Shown here: positions 13,301-23,960 of the stretch, one piece after another
Layout of the letters: every line of letters starts with the position of its first letter
Numbering within the stretch: position 1 is the first letter of the stretch
From: Paragordius varius
Taxonomy: Eukaryota > Nematomorpha
Direction: 5' to 3'
DNA: 64,000 nucleotides
NCBI GenBank assembly: GCA_964247055.1
Contig: OZ176055.1
Span: forward strand, 1,922,001-1,986,000
Translations under genes and position numbers: made by a program
Notes under the pieces: model-generated
The model's input: only the letters and a program-made list of their open reading frames with translations
The model's database searches: none
What the model was told of the DNA's origin: nothing

Positions 13301-14926
13301 TGGTGGAGGTTCCGGAGGTGGCGGTGGGAACTCTAATAATAATGGAGGAGGTGGTGGAGGTTCCGGAGGTGGCGGTGGGAACTCTAATAATAATGGAGGA
13401 GGTGGTGGAAATTCCGGAGGTGGCGGTGGGAACTCTAATAATAATGGAGGAGGTGGTGGAAATTCCGGAGGTGGCGGTGGGAACTCTAATAATAATGGAG
13501 GAGGTGGTGGAAATTCCGGAGGGGGCGGTGGGAACTCTAGTAATAATGGAGGAGGTGGTGGAAATTCCGGAGGTGGCGGTGGGAACTCTAATAATAATGG
13601 AGGAGGTGGTGGAGGTTCCGGAGGTGGCGGTGGGAACTCTAATAATAATGGAGGAGGTGGTGGAAATTCCGGAGGTGGCGGTGGGAACTCTAATAATAAT
13701 GGAGGAGGTGGTGGAAATTCCGGAGGTGGCGGTGGGAGCTCTAATAATAATGGAGGAGGTGGTGGAGGTTCCGGAGGTGGCGGTGGGAACTCTAATAATA
13801 ATGGAGGAGGTGGTGGAGGTTCCGGAGGTGGCGGTAAGAACTCTAATAATAATGGAGGAGGTGGTGGAGGTTCAAGAGGTGGCGGTGGACCCAATGCTGG
13901 GGGTGGCCGTGGCGGTGGTAATGGAGGCCGAGGTGGTGGGCCGGTTGTACCATTCAGAACAAATCGTCCTGGAGGTGGAAGAGGAACACCCAGAGGTGGC
14001 GGGCGTGATAATGATGGCTCAAATGATGATTCAAATGATGGCTCAGATGATGGATCAAATGATAGAAGGGGTACACGTAATGGCGTTAGAACAACCCGTT
14101 CAGCAGGAGGGATGACTAGGCGTACAAGAAATCCTGCAGGTGGTATATTTGTGCTCAATAGAATTTGTGTTTATTCTTTAGTAATTATATGGTTATTATT
14201 GAATTATAATAGCCTTAATATAAATAAATAAAGATATTTTGTAAAAAAATTAATATGAACTTGGTAGGAATAAAATTTTACGATGCTAAATCACGTTGAT
14301 AAATGGAATATAATCTTACAATAAATGTAAATTTCAAAAAAACCTTGTGGGATATGGGTATACATAACAAATATACAAATTTTAAATCGTCATTTTATGA
14401 GCAGGCGAATGTAAAAGTTTTAACTACTTAATATAAATTCTTATTATTTAACGGCACAAGAGCCAATTTTATAATTAAAATTAATGCAATATATTAGAAC
14501 AATTATTAATTTCTATTTTACCTTAAAGGTGTGTTGAATCTATATAAAAAATAATAAAAATGCCATTATTTAATATATATTTTATCTGATAAAGGATCTC
14601 CCGTTAGATCTACACGATTTCGATCTAGTAGAAGAACAGCGAGAAATCCAAATGGTAATGATCTACGATTCACACAACGTGTTACGTCGCGACCTAGAAA
14701 CTCTCGAAGAACGATAAGAGGCAACAACGATTTGTCAAGACGTGGGTCAAGGACACCAAGAGTTACTCAGGGCAATCGAAGACGAACACCCCGAGTTACA
14801 TCTGGATTAAGGAGAACTGCAAGGGGAAGAAATCTTAATAGAACAACCAGAGTAAAACCAGTAAGAAGTACAAGAATGGGTCTTAATAACCGTTCAACAA
14901 GAAGGACAAGACCACCACCTGCATAA
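10380..14926 (+). CDS. Secreted glycine-rich repeat protein with basic Arg/Thr-rich tail (four exons)
   Basis: Exons are 10380-10455, 11433-11480, 12121-14139 and 14595-14926, all joined by GT-AG phase-1 introns, giving 825 codons with the stop. Residues 1-25 (MGRQASFWCVGVLLVLVLVQ...) look like a signal peptide. The mini-exon adds THEEILGIYQKLKSA. Residues about 42-714 are low complexity: first runs of Gly with single Ser, then about a dozen copies of a 17-residue Gly/Ser/Asn unit (51 bp, 13.27-13.88 kb), then a Gly/Arg/Asp/Asn stretch. The last ~110 residues are rich in Arg and Thr (R-R-T-P-R-V-T type motifs) and end in PPPA. It is probably an extracellular structural, mucus, adhesive or cuticle-like protein, but no family is recognised and the role is inferred from composition only. 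The first intron boundary choices are supported by phase but not by transcripts. If the last intron is kept, the protein ends instead at 14231 with a hydrophobic tail. Confidence 0.8.
13267..13880 (+). repeat. 51-bp coding minisatellite in the glycine-rich exon
   Basis: About 12 head-to-tail copies of a 51-bp unit built on 'aactctaataataatgg' plus two Gly-rich blocks joined by 'ttccggaggtggcgg'. The unit is exactly 17 codons, so copy-number change keeps the frame. Copies differ mainly by Gly-Gly versus Asn codons before the Ser-Gly step. Upstream (12.12-13.26 kb) a less regular Gly/Ser array shows shorter units. Confidence 0.9.
14223..14232 (+). terminator. Possible intronic poly(A) signal of the glycine-rich gene
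   Basis: Two overlapping AATAAA hexamers coincide with the stop codon of the unspliced reading frame (14229-14231). If used, they would end a transcript that keeps the start of intron 3 and encodes a C-terminus with a hydrophobic run (VYSLVIIWLLLNY). Confidence 0.4.
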
Positions 14927-15041
14927 AATATTTTAATATATCATTTATAATCTCTATATATTGTTAGTGTAGACGCTATTTTATCACATGAGCACTTATT
15001 TTATAAACTGGCTTATCGAAATTATTTAAATATTATTTGAC

Positions 15042-15047
15042 AATAAA
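15042..15047 (+). terminator. Poly(A) signal of the glycine-rich gene
   Basis: AATAAA lies 116 bases after the stop codon at 14924-14926. It is the nearest good hexamer downstream of the fully spliced form. Confidence 0.55.
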
Positions 15048-15639
15048 TATGCTTGCTTAAACTTTGACATAGTTTTTCAATATAATTAAATCTATCTTCA
15101 GCGATTCAACATAACTGGATTATACAAGATATTGGGGTTATTAAATGCACATTCTATGGTATTTTCGGTGCATAATTAAATTGGTAAAAATCCTCACCTC
15201 AAACTTTCAATTTTTGGTATTCTGTAAATAATAAAACCGGCAAATCAAAATGTATATTGGTTAAAAATAAATTTTAACTTTCAATTTCTTATTACATTAT
15301 GACAATGATATACAAGTAAGCTTAAAATCAATATATATCTGCGCACAAAATCGGAAACATAAAAAATATTTTGATAAAATATATATATTCTGATAATATA
15401 TGTTCAGGATTCTCATTGTGCTTTTGGTTTTGGGGCTTATGAGTATAAGAATCATTTTTACTTTTGTGCTAATTGCTCGATATCGAATCCAAATTAGCCC
15501 ACATATTTAATATAAAAGCTGAATGCTTCATTCCATTTATCACTAAAATATATCATAAACTACATATAAAAAGCAAAACATTATTTAAAATTTTAAATTC
15601 TAGATGTGAGCTCGAAAGTACCAAATTTCGCTCTCCTAA

Positions 15640-18300
15640 AATAATTTATTTCTATTTAAATAAACGCAAAAATGCCGGGATTGCACGATAGAATTTTTTA
15701 ACACTTCGACTCAAAATGAAGTATTTGACTGCCCCAGACTATATTTAAGTTGATAATTTTAAGAAACTACTGAAAGAAACGGTCCCAATATAAATTTATG
15801 CTTCTATCCTAATAATTATATAAATAAGCCAAAATACTTAAATAAAATTTTGAAAAAAAGTTCCATATCAAACAACTTCGACGCCATTTTTATTTTACGA
15901 CATTTTTACAAAATTCGTGTTTATTTATAAAAATTAAATCTATTTAATTTAAATCACTTCTAACATTGCTAGGAACAGAAAAGTGGTTTATTATGTATCA
16001 ATTTTAAATTTATATGATTCACATGACATGTTGACTAAATGTTTACCTTTAAGTTTTACCTTAAAAATAAGTTTCAAGTATTTTATATAAGTGCAAACTT
16101 TGCCATGGTTTCGATTCCTTTCATATTTTTTGAATTATTTAATTTTAAACAGGCCTGGGTTATAACTACCCCAAGTTGAATCGAAGGACTAAAATGAATG
16201 TGTTGTATCCAAGTGTAAATATATTCTAGATTGTGGCATCAAAAAAACATATTTAAAAATGCATACGTTTCTTAAAATTTAATTTTTAGCATTTTGTTGA
16301 AGCCCTTCATACTAATTTGATGCAAGATAGAAACAGTATAAAAACGCTTCAAGATGTTATGAAACACTTTTTCCATATAATTCGATGATGTTGAATATTT
16401 CTACACCTCAGAGTTTTTATATAAGGTTTAAAATTTATTTGAATAAATATTGGTTTTTTTACAAAAATTAACCTACATTTTTAAGAAAACGAACCTTTAA
16501 ATTTTAATACAGAAGAAATCTTTAGTATTGTTGAATTTTATAAAAGTTATAGTATCTCCTTTGCTATAAATAAAATTTTTGAGGAAAATTATCCATTTTG
16601 CGAAAAAAATTATTTTCAATGTCAAAAATTGGCATATCTAAAATTTTATCGCAACAGCTCGGTATCATTGCGTTATTTTTAATAGAACTAGCCCATTTTA
16701 AAAAGGCGAAATAAAAGACTTTCGGACCTACGTCTAAAATTAAAATTGAAAAAGGGGACAATAAAATGATCCACATATGTGGATTATTTCGAAACATTAT
16801 TTAATATCTATGATCTTATAGGAATTTTAAAAGGGTGCATTCATGCTAATATGTTGTTTACATGGGGGAAAAATAAATTCAAAATATTTTTTGGATTTTA
16901 TGAAAAAAATGGCATGTTACGGGGGAAGCGGGTAAAAAGAGGCCTAAATTAAAAAAGCGAGCCGACTACCTTCGGCGCAATCGAAAATAAGTAAACAAAA
17001 ATCATATTTGAAATTGAATGGTCCAACACGTTCTCCGGAAAATTGTCTCAAAGACACGATTTTTTCTGTTTTCAAAAAACCCGTTTTTTACAAGGGGTGG
17101 GCCCGAACTGGGGGCTTAATTCAAAAAAAGGGCGAAGCTATTGTCGGGGCATTTATTAACGATTATATTTTTTCGATATTTGGATTTGAATGGATCCACC
17201 GGTTTTCCGGAAACAGATCACAAGCCAGGATTTTCCATTTTTATAAATATATAGATTACGATAAATAGTGTTTTATTATCCATATATTTTTTAACATCCT
17301 ATACATATGATAGATAAATAAATAGTCTGATTGATCATTTAAATCTCGTTTGAATTTTGAGATAGACAATTTTATTTGAAATGAGCATAATATATTTTTA
17401 ATTTTATAAGCAATTTTGTTATGCGGCACGAAGTTTTAAAATGATTCACATAGTCTCATATTCTGAAATTTGGCTTAAAGGCATGCTGTATCAATATGAT
17501 AGCGCACTTGTAGGCGGGTAGACCCCTACCCAGAGGCCAATATAAAAATGTAGTTAAATAAAAAATATTGCCTTTATACATGGAATCAGCGTTCATTCCT
17601 AATAGTTTATGGAAGAATGGCTTTAAAACTAATAATAGTTCAATGATAGCGCATTTTTAGGGAGTAAAGGGCCTATTTAAAGGCTAATTCAAAAAATCCG
17701 CTCGACTAAAATTTTTGATTTTTTACGGGTAATTTAAGCAGCTATTGAACTCATATGGCCTGATAGGTTTTCAGAAATTTAGCCCCAAAAGCACGCTGTT
17801 TCGATATGACTGGTCAGTTTTTCGCGGGTAGCTCCTTACTCAGCTGCTATCATCAAAGAAACGCTTGATTAAAATTTTTGCCTTTTAACAGCGAATACGT
17901 AAATCCTTATTAAATTTTTACAGTCTCATACCTTTGGCGATAAATAGAATGAATAAATTATTTTTGTGGATTTGTTTTTTATTTGAAAAAATATCATTTT
18001 ACGGGGGAAGCGGGTAAAAAGAGGGCCTAAATTAAAAAATCGAGCCGACTATGTTCGGCGCAATCGAAAATAAGTAAACAAAAATCATATTTAAAATTGA
18101 GGTCCAACACCCGTTTTTTACACAGGGTGGGCCCGAACTGGGGGCCTAATTCATAAAAAGGGCGGAGCTATTGTCGGGGCATTTATTAATGATTATATTT
18201 TTTTCGACATTTGGATTTGAATGGGTTTACCGATTTTCCGGAAACAGATCACAAAGCCAGCATTTTCCATTTTTATTAATATATATATGATATATTTTTG
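15640..18300 (+). repeat. Dispersed repeat unit U1, copy A (unclassified)
   Basis: Segments of this stretch recur at 27.96-31.53 and 32.12-32.65 kb. Shared landmarks: 'atgccgggattgcacgat' (15671; cf. 29790), 'cacctcagagtttt' (16405; cf. 29998), 'acatatgtggattatttcg' (16773; cf. 32148), 'agcgggtaaaaagag' (16928 and 18008), and the long block about 17010-17250 (again at 18060-18280). The block carrying 'agcgggtaaaaagag' is duplicated within this copy. G+C patches such as 'ggcgaagctattgtcgggg' are unlike the flank. No terminal repeats or reliable protein were found. An M1 MITE sits inside at 15702-16215. Confidence 0.65.
15702..16215 (+). mobile_element. MITE M1, full-length copy
   Basis: It starts CACTTCGACTC after TTAA (15698-15701) and ends CCAAGTG before TAAA. 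The related unfilled site is visible in U1 copy B near 29800-29825, where the sequence runs straight through without the MITE. Confidence 0.85.
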
Positions 18301-18560
18301 TGATTTTTTGAATGAAGCATTTTTTACGAAAAAATGTGCGCAAATTTTGCCATTTCTGAAATGGAGCACTTACATAAAAGTGTAAATTTTTAACATTCAT
18401 GAGGGTTAAACCAAAATGATAATCCTGATACATTTTCCTATGAGAATATATATACCATGGCTTTTTAAACTTTTGTGAGTCGCGACCCCATTTATGATCG
18501 CATATTTCTTGGCGACCCCAATAAATACAAAAGAAAAATAAATTAATATTTTTTGATGAT

Positions 18561-18763
18561 TGTTAGAGGCTAATTTGAATAGAATTGTTAAACACACTAC
18601 ATTCGTTATATATCAGTGCATTAACCTATTAACTTATCTGTATACTATTATTATATTGTTATAACCTCCCCACCACTTGTGATTATTATTATACTTTGAG
18701 ATAATTGTATATAAGCAAACATCTTACCTTGATATATGTGAATACATTAAACCTAATTATCGT

Positions 18764-18808
<45 letters not shown>

Positions 18809-21800
18809 TCATGATATAACGCGCAGTTGTTTTTGTGATATACAATATTTTGTGATATACAATAAATACCTTGCCTTCCCCAAATATTATTGGTGGCCAA
18901 AAGATATGACAGACGAACCAATGAACACCACAGCTCCCCATGCTGTATTGCGAATTTAGCCATAGAAAAATATAACGATAATAATAAATTTGAAGAGTAC
19001 CTCGAGTACATTAGCAACGTACTCGAGGCAAAGGATATTCCAGTAACCGAAAGAACACTCAAATCAACGATACTGGCATATGGCGGATTTATGATAGTAA
19101 GAAAGATTAACCAACACCTTTATCCCAAGAAAATAAAAGACGCCACATGGGCGGAGATCACGGAAACAGGCAAAAAAATATTCAATCCGACAAAATCAAA
19201 ATTCCAAAGTCGTTTTGAATTTTATAGGCTGGTACGCAACGAGGGTGAAAGTTTTACCCAATTCCTTGAGCGTGTCAAGATAGGAGCTAAAGAAGCTCAA
19301 TTTACTGAAGCGATAGAACAACGTATTCGTGATGCATTCGTAATAGGACTGCGACAGCCTCAACTAGAGATGGATATCCATTCCAGGTATCCAGATGCTT
19401 TGATAAACGGTATTCCTGTTAAACTAGAAACAATCGTAGATCTCGCACTAGCACATGAGTCTGCTAAGGCTGGATTACAGAATAACAATAATAATAATAA
19501 CAATAGCAACCGATATAGTAGCAATAATAATATCAATCGTTTACAACACAATAAATCCAATCGACAAACAATAATAAAACCTTCTACCACATGTAAATAT
19601 TGCGGCACCACACACCCACCCAACAAGTGTCCAGCCTGGAGACGATCCTGCAACAAATGCGGAAAGCTAAACCATTTTGCGAGAATGTGTGTAGCCAAAA
19701 AACAAAGACCGCACTTCAATAGGCAATTGTTGAAGGAAGTTAACGTGGGTCATAAGGCGCTAACTCCCTTACTGATAACACTAGTAATAAATGGGTTAAA
19801 AAAAGATTTTATATATGATACCGGTTCGGACATCAGTGTAATAAACTTTGCCACATGGGAGCAAATGGGTAAACCCAAGCTGCATCCGACACCCCCAGTA
19901 AAATCGTACAACAATACCACAGTGCCAATGATGGGGACGGCAAGTGTCAAAGTCCAAGTAAATGGTAAACAAATGGTCGGGGACATATGTGTCCTATGCA
20001 AAACGATGGGAATGGCCCCGCTAATCTGTGGACTGGACTGGATGGCGAAATTCCAGATTGAGATGCCACAGGTTAAAGTTAATTATCTTAAATTGAATGA
20101 GATTTGTGAAAATTTTAAAAATTTATTCGAAAATAAGCTAGGGTGTTATAAGGACCCTGTAAAAATTCGCATTGCAGCGAATGCGATCCCGAAAGTATGG
20201 CCATGTCGCAGGGTGCCTTTTCCATTAAGAGAAAAGGTGGAGAAAGAGCTGACGAGGCTAGAAAAGTTAGGCATTTTAGAACCGGTTGATCCTAACACCA
20301 CACCTGTGACATGGGCCACGCCTACGGTTAATGTACTTAAACCGAATGGCGAATTAAGAATATTTTCGGGTAACGATTAATAAGTGGTTGCAAGAAGACT
20401 CCCACATAATTTCCACGTTTGATGAGTTGGTGTCGAAAATAGGTGAAGGTATCACATTCACGAAAATTGATTTAAAAGATGCTTACCTCCAGATGCCAGT
20501 GGCAGAGGAGTGTCAAGAATTGTTAACTATCTCAACACATAAGGGTTTTTTTAGATACAAACGCATGCCGTTTGGACTGGCCACGGCACCGATCATCTTC
20601 CAAAGAGTGATGGAAAAAGTGCTGGCTGAAAGTCCGGGAACTTGCGTATATTTAGATGACGTCCTAGTGACTGGTAGGACGGAAAATGAGCACATTAACA
20701 ATTTAAATAACGTATTAAGTCGTCTCGATAAGGCCGGATTTAAATTAAGACAAGATAAAATAATGATAGGCGCAGATTTAGGATTTGAAATATCGAAAAA
20801 GGGAATAAGTCCCTGTGAAAGCAAAATTAAAGCAATCAAGGAACTAAAAAGGCCGGTAGATAAAAAGTCGTTACGTAGCTTTTTAGGTTTTTTGACATTT
20901 CATGAACGCTTTATACCAAAATTACAAATGATAGTCGATCCCTTACATGAATTAACTAGTAAAAATACGAGATGGTATTGGACTGAGAAACATGAGAAAA
21001 GCTGGTTAGCAGCTAAGAATTTGTTAAGCGAAAAAGTGTTTTTAACACCATATAATTCGAATAGGAAATTGATAATAGAAACTGATGTAGGATTCGGATG
21101 TATTCTAAGTCATGAAATTAATAGTGAAAGGTTACCGATAGCGTATGCCTCACAAAAATGTAGCAACGCTGAAAGGAATTATTCCACGATAGAAAAGGAA
21201 TTAAAAGCAATATTATTTGCGTTAAGAAAGTTTCATAGTTTCATATATGGTAGAAAATTTACAATATTAACTGACCATTTACCCTTAGTAAAGTTGATAA
21301 ATAGAGATAGAAATTTAAAAGAGATACATAATGCGAAAATTCTAAGGTGGATTAATATGATAAATGAATACGACTTTGAAATAAGTCATCAAAAAGGGGC
21401 TCAAAATAGAGCTGATTATTTATCGAGATGGCCGATTGACGAGATCGTTGCCTATGATGAAGATTATGCGGTTACCAGATATTTGAGATTTTTGAATTGT
21501 CATAACGTGCGGTTAAGCCGAGATGAAATTCGAAAAGAAACGGCATTAGATGCAGTATTACAAAAAGTAATTAAAGCGTTAAACAACCATGACTGGAGTT
21601 CTCCAGAATTAAAAAAAGTTTGTAAACCGTAAAGACGAGTTGGCATATCAATATGGCTTATTAAGTTTAAATGATCGGATTGTAATTCCGAAGCCCCTCC
21701 AAAAAGAGGTGGTGAGATACCTACACAGCGGGCATAACAACGTAGAGACCATGAAAGCGGTGGCCAGATTTACGTGTTATTGGCCAGAATTAGAAAATGA

Positions 21801-23098
21801 CCAGGTAAAAGCCAGTAGTCAATGCGAATCGTGCCAACGTAGTAGGCCGAATGTCACTCAGAATTCCACGTATCAGTGGGATCATAATGTTGCTGTGTGG
21901 GAGCGTTTGCAGATAATTGATAGTGCCTCGAAATGGGCAGAAGGATTTATGTTGAAAAAGGTAACCGCAGCGAATATAATCCACAAATTAGAAGAAACGT
22001 TTGCAAGGTTTGGCTTTGCAAGAGAGATTGTGAGCGATAACGCTTCATATTTCAGTAACGAGTACTTTACGTCAACATTAAGTACGTTAGGGGTGAAACA
22101 TATTAAGGTTACCCCATACCACCCTAAGAGTAATGGGATGGTAGAAAGGTTAGTAGGTACAATAAAAAATAAATACAAAAGAATAAAAAACAATGGGTTA
22201 TCCACCCACGAAGCGTTTAACACTAGCTTATGGGCGTATAGAAATTCTATACACTCAACAACGAAAGAAACCCCGGCCCAGTTAATGTTTAAGCGTACCC
22301 CCCATAAGCCCTTAACCTGGTTAAATAGTATGGAGAGATTGTTAGATGCACCGGCCCCCCGACGGCAATTTGCCATTAATGACCAGGTAATGATTAAAAA
22401 TGAATTAAGTCCAGGGTGGCGCGCCGGAGAGATTACGGACCGTACAGGGTTATTTTCATACAAGGTATGGGACAAGGACCGAGACAAGGTTGTGAGGAAA
22501 ACGCTGACCAAATAGTACTACAACCACAACCACAGCCGACCACTTCCAGCAACACAAATGAGGAGGAGGTAACCACTCCCACGGATGATGGAACAATCGC
22601 TGAAACGCAACCAAACACGATCAATGCAAGGGAAGAAATGGAACCAATTACTCCGACAGCCGAAAGTCCAAATAATGATAATACCCAGAAACCTGAGACT
22701 ATCTACTCGCCCGCTAAAACACAAGAACGGAGGTACCCGACGAGAAGTCGGCAGAAACCTGCCCGCTTTCGTTAAGGAGGGGGAAGTGATGTTAGAGGCT
22801 AATTTGAATAGACTTGTTAAACACACTACATTCGTTATATATCAGTGCATTAACCTATTAACTTATCTGTATACTATTATTATATTGTTATAACCTTCCC
22901 ACCACTTGTGATTATTATTATAATTTGAGATAATTGTATATAAGCAAACATCTTACCTTGATATATGTGAATACATTAAACCTAATTATCGTAGATATAT
23001 ATATATATATATAGAGATCATGATATAACGCGCAGTGGTTTTTGTGATATACAATATTTTGTGATTTACAATAAATACCTTGCCATCCCCAAATATTA
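18561..23098 (+). mobile_element. Gypsy-type LTR retrotransposon C, young, nearly whole
   Basis: LTRs at 18561-18889 and 22790-23098 start TGTTAGAGGC and end CAAATATTA. Apart from TA-run length they differ by only about 2%, so the insertion is recent. A purine-rich tract (about 22774-22786) precedes the 3' LTR. Interior order: Gag (from about 18.9 kb) with two zinc knuckles near 19.6-19.7 kb, retropepsin with a DTGS motif near 19.8 kb, reverse transcriptase with YLDD near 20.65 kb, RNase H near 21.1-21.4 kb, integrase with HHCC and a DDE core at about 21.7-22.5 kb, then a short charged C-terminal region. The flanks ATGAT/ATAAT match in 4 of 5 bases. The coding region is close to full length but has about two or three breaks, so it is a recent fossil. 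It lies inside the hAT element. The LTR at 1640-1937 belongs to the same family. Confidence 0.93.
18769..18801. repeat. (TA)n microsatellite within the Gypsy C 5' LTR
   Basis: Alternating TA of about 33 bases. The matching 3' LTR and the solo LTR at 1.8 kb carry shorter runs, so the array has expanded since insertion. Confidence 0.85.
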
Positions 23099-23329
23099 AT
23101 AATATATTTTTTAAGAACAATATACATATGCATATGAAATATATAAATTTAGAATTAGTTTTTAAACCTTAAAAATCATAATTTAAATTTGCAATATTCA
23201 GATTATAATATATTGTATAAATTTACTATGAATCAGAAGATGTTATTTATAAAAAATACATATATTTTAGCTCTTAAAACCGAAATAATTATTGTTATTG
23301 AAGGACGAGATAGAAATATTTTTAACTGA

Positions 23330-23960
23330 ATGAAAATGAGAATTTGTTGCTTTTTTTGAAATGACTTGTGGCTATCCAAGTGTTATTTGTCGGATATTTT
23401 TGCGAAGTAAACGATCCCAACTTGTATCTTCAATGAAAAATATGCATATATATACTTCAAGTGATAAAATTGTAAATTTTATTAAAAAGATCAGCATTTG
23501 GAAAAGTAGAGTTGAAAAAAATTCGTTTGAAATGTTTTCCAATGTCTATAATTTTGTAATTGAGAAAATTAATTGTAAAACTTGTATTGAATATTGTTAT
23601 CACTAAAAAGCGCTAGAAATACATTCCCTGACATATTTTTTATTAAATATTAATAAAAAAATTATTTAGATTCAGCCTTGGATTGGATTAAGTAAGATTG
23701 ATCATCTGCCACTTAAAACTTAAGAAGAATTTGCTAAGCTTCTGTGTGACTCAAACTTAAAACTACAATTCCAAAAAAATCCCTTGAAGGAATTCTGGAT
23801 CTAAACTAGAACTGAATTAATCGCCGACATGAAATGTATTTCTGCCATTCAACACCACATATTTATGTGGAACTTTTTCAGTTTTAACAAACATTAAATC
23901 CCAATATCGTTCAGTGATAAAAAATATTGAAGAGGTTTTACGTAGTTTCAAACATTACAC
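23330..23960 (+). mobile_element. Inverted duplicate of the hAT transposase C-terminal part
   Basis: This plus-strand block mirrors 24390-24990 of the same hAT. 'cattggaaaa..tttcgaacg'-type text, the 'gatcagcatttggaaaagtagag' segment (23488; reverse complement near 24810) and the 'gaatttgctaagcttctgtgtg' block all reappear in reverse orientation. The two arms face each other around 24.19 kb. The duplicate is more decayed than the other arm. It could be a second copy inserted tail to tail or a local inverted duplication. Confidence 0.75.

Noticed and set aside
12127-14115. 662-codon Val/Glu-rich frame on the plus strand
   Set aside because: It is a shadow frame of the glycine array; it does not join the flanking exons in phase.
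12092-14158. 688-codon proline-rich frame on the minus strand
   Set aside because: It is the complement of GGN codons; it has no splice or start support, while the plus-strand frame has a signal-peptide exon and a tail exon in phase.
16564-16797. 77-codon minus frame in U1 copy A
   Set aside because: Not kept in the matching part of copy C and without any known motif.
22433-22826. Minus-strand frames over the end of the Gypsy C coding region
   Set aside because: They are antisense to the plus-strand element and carry no recognisable domain.
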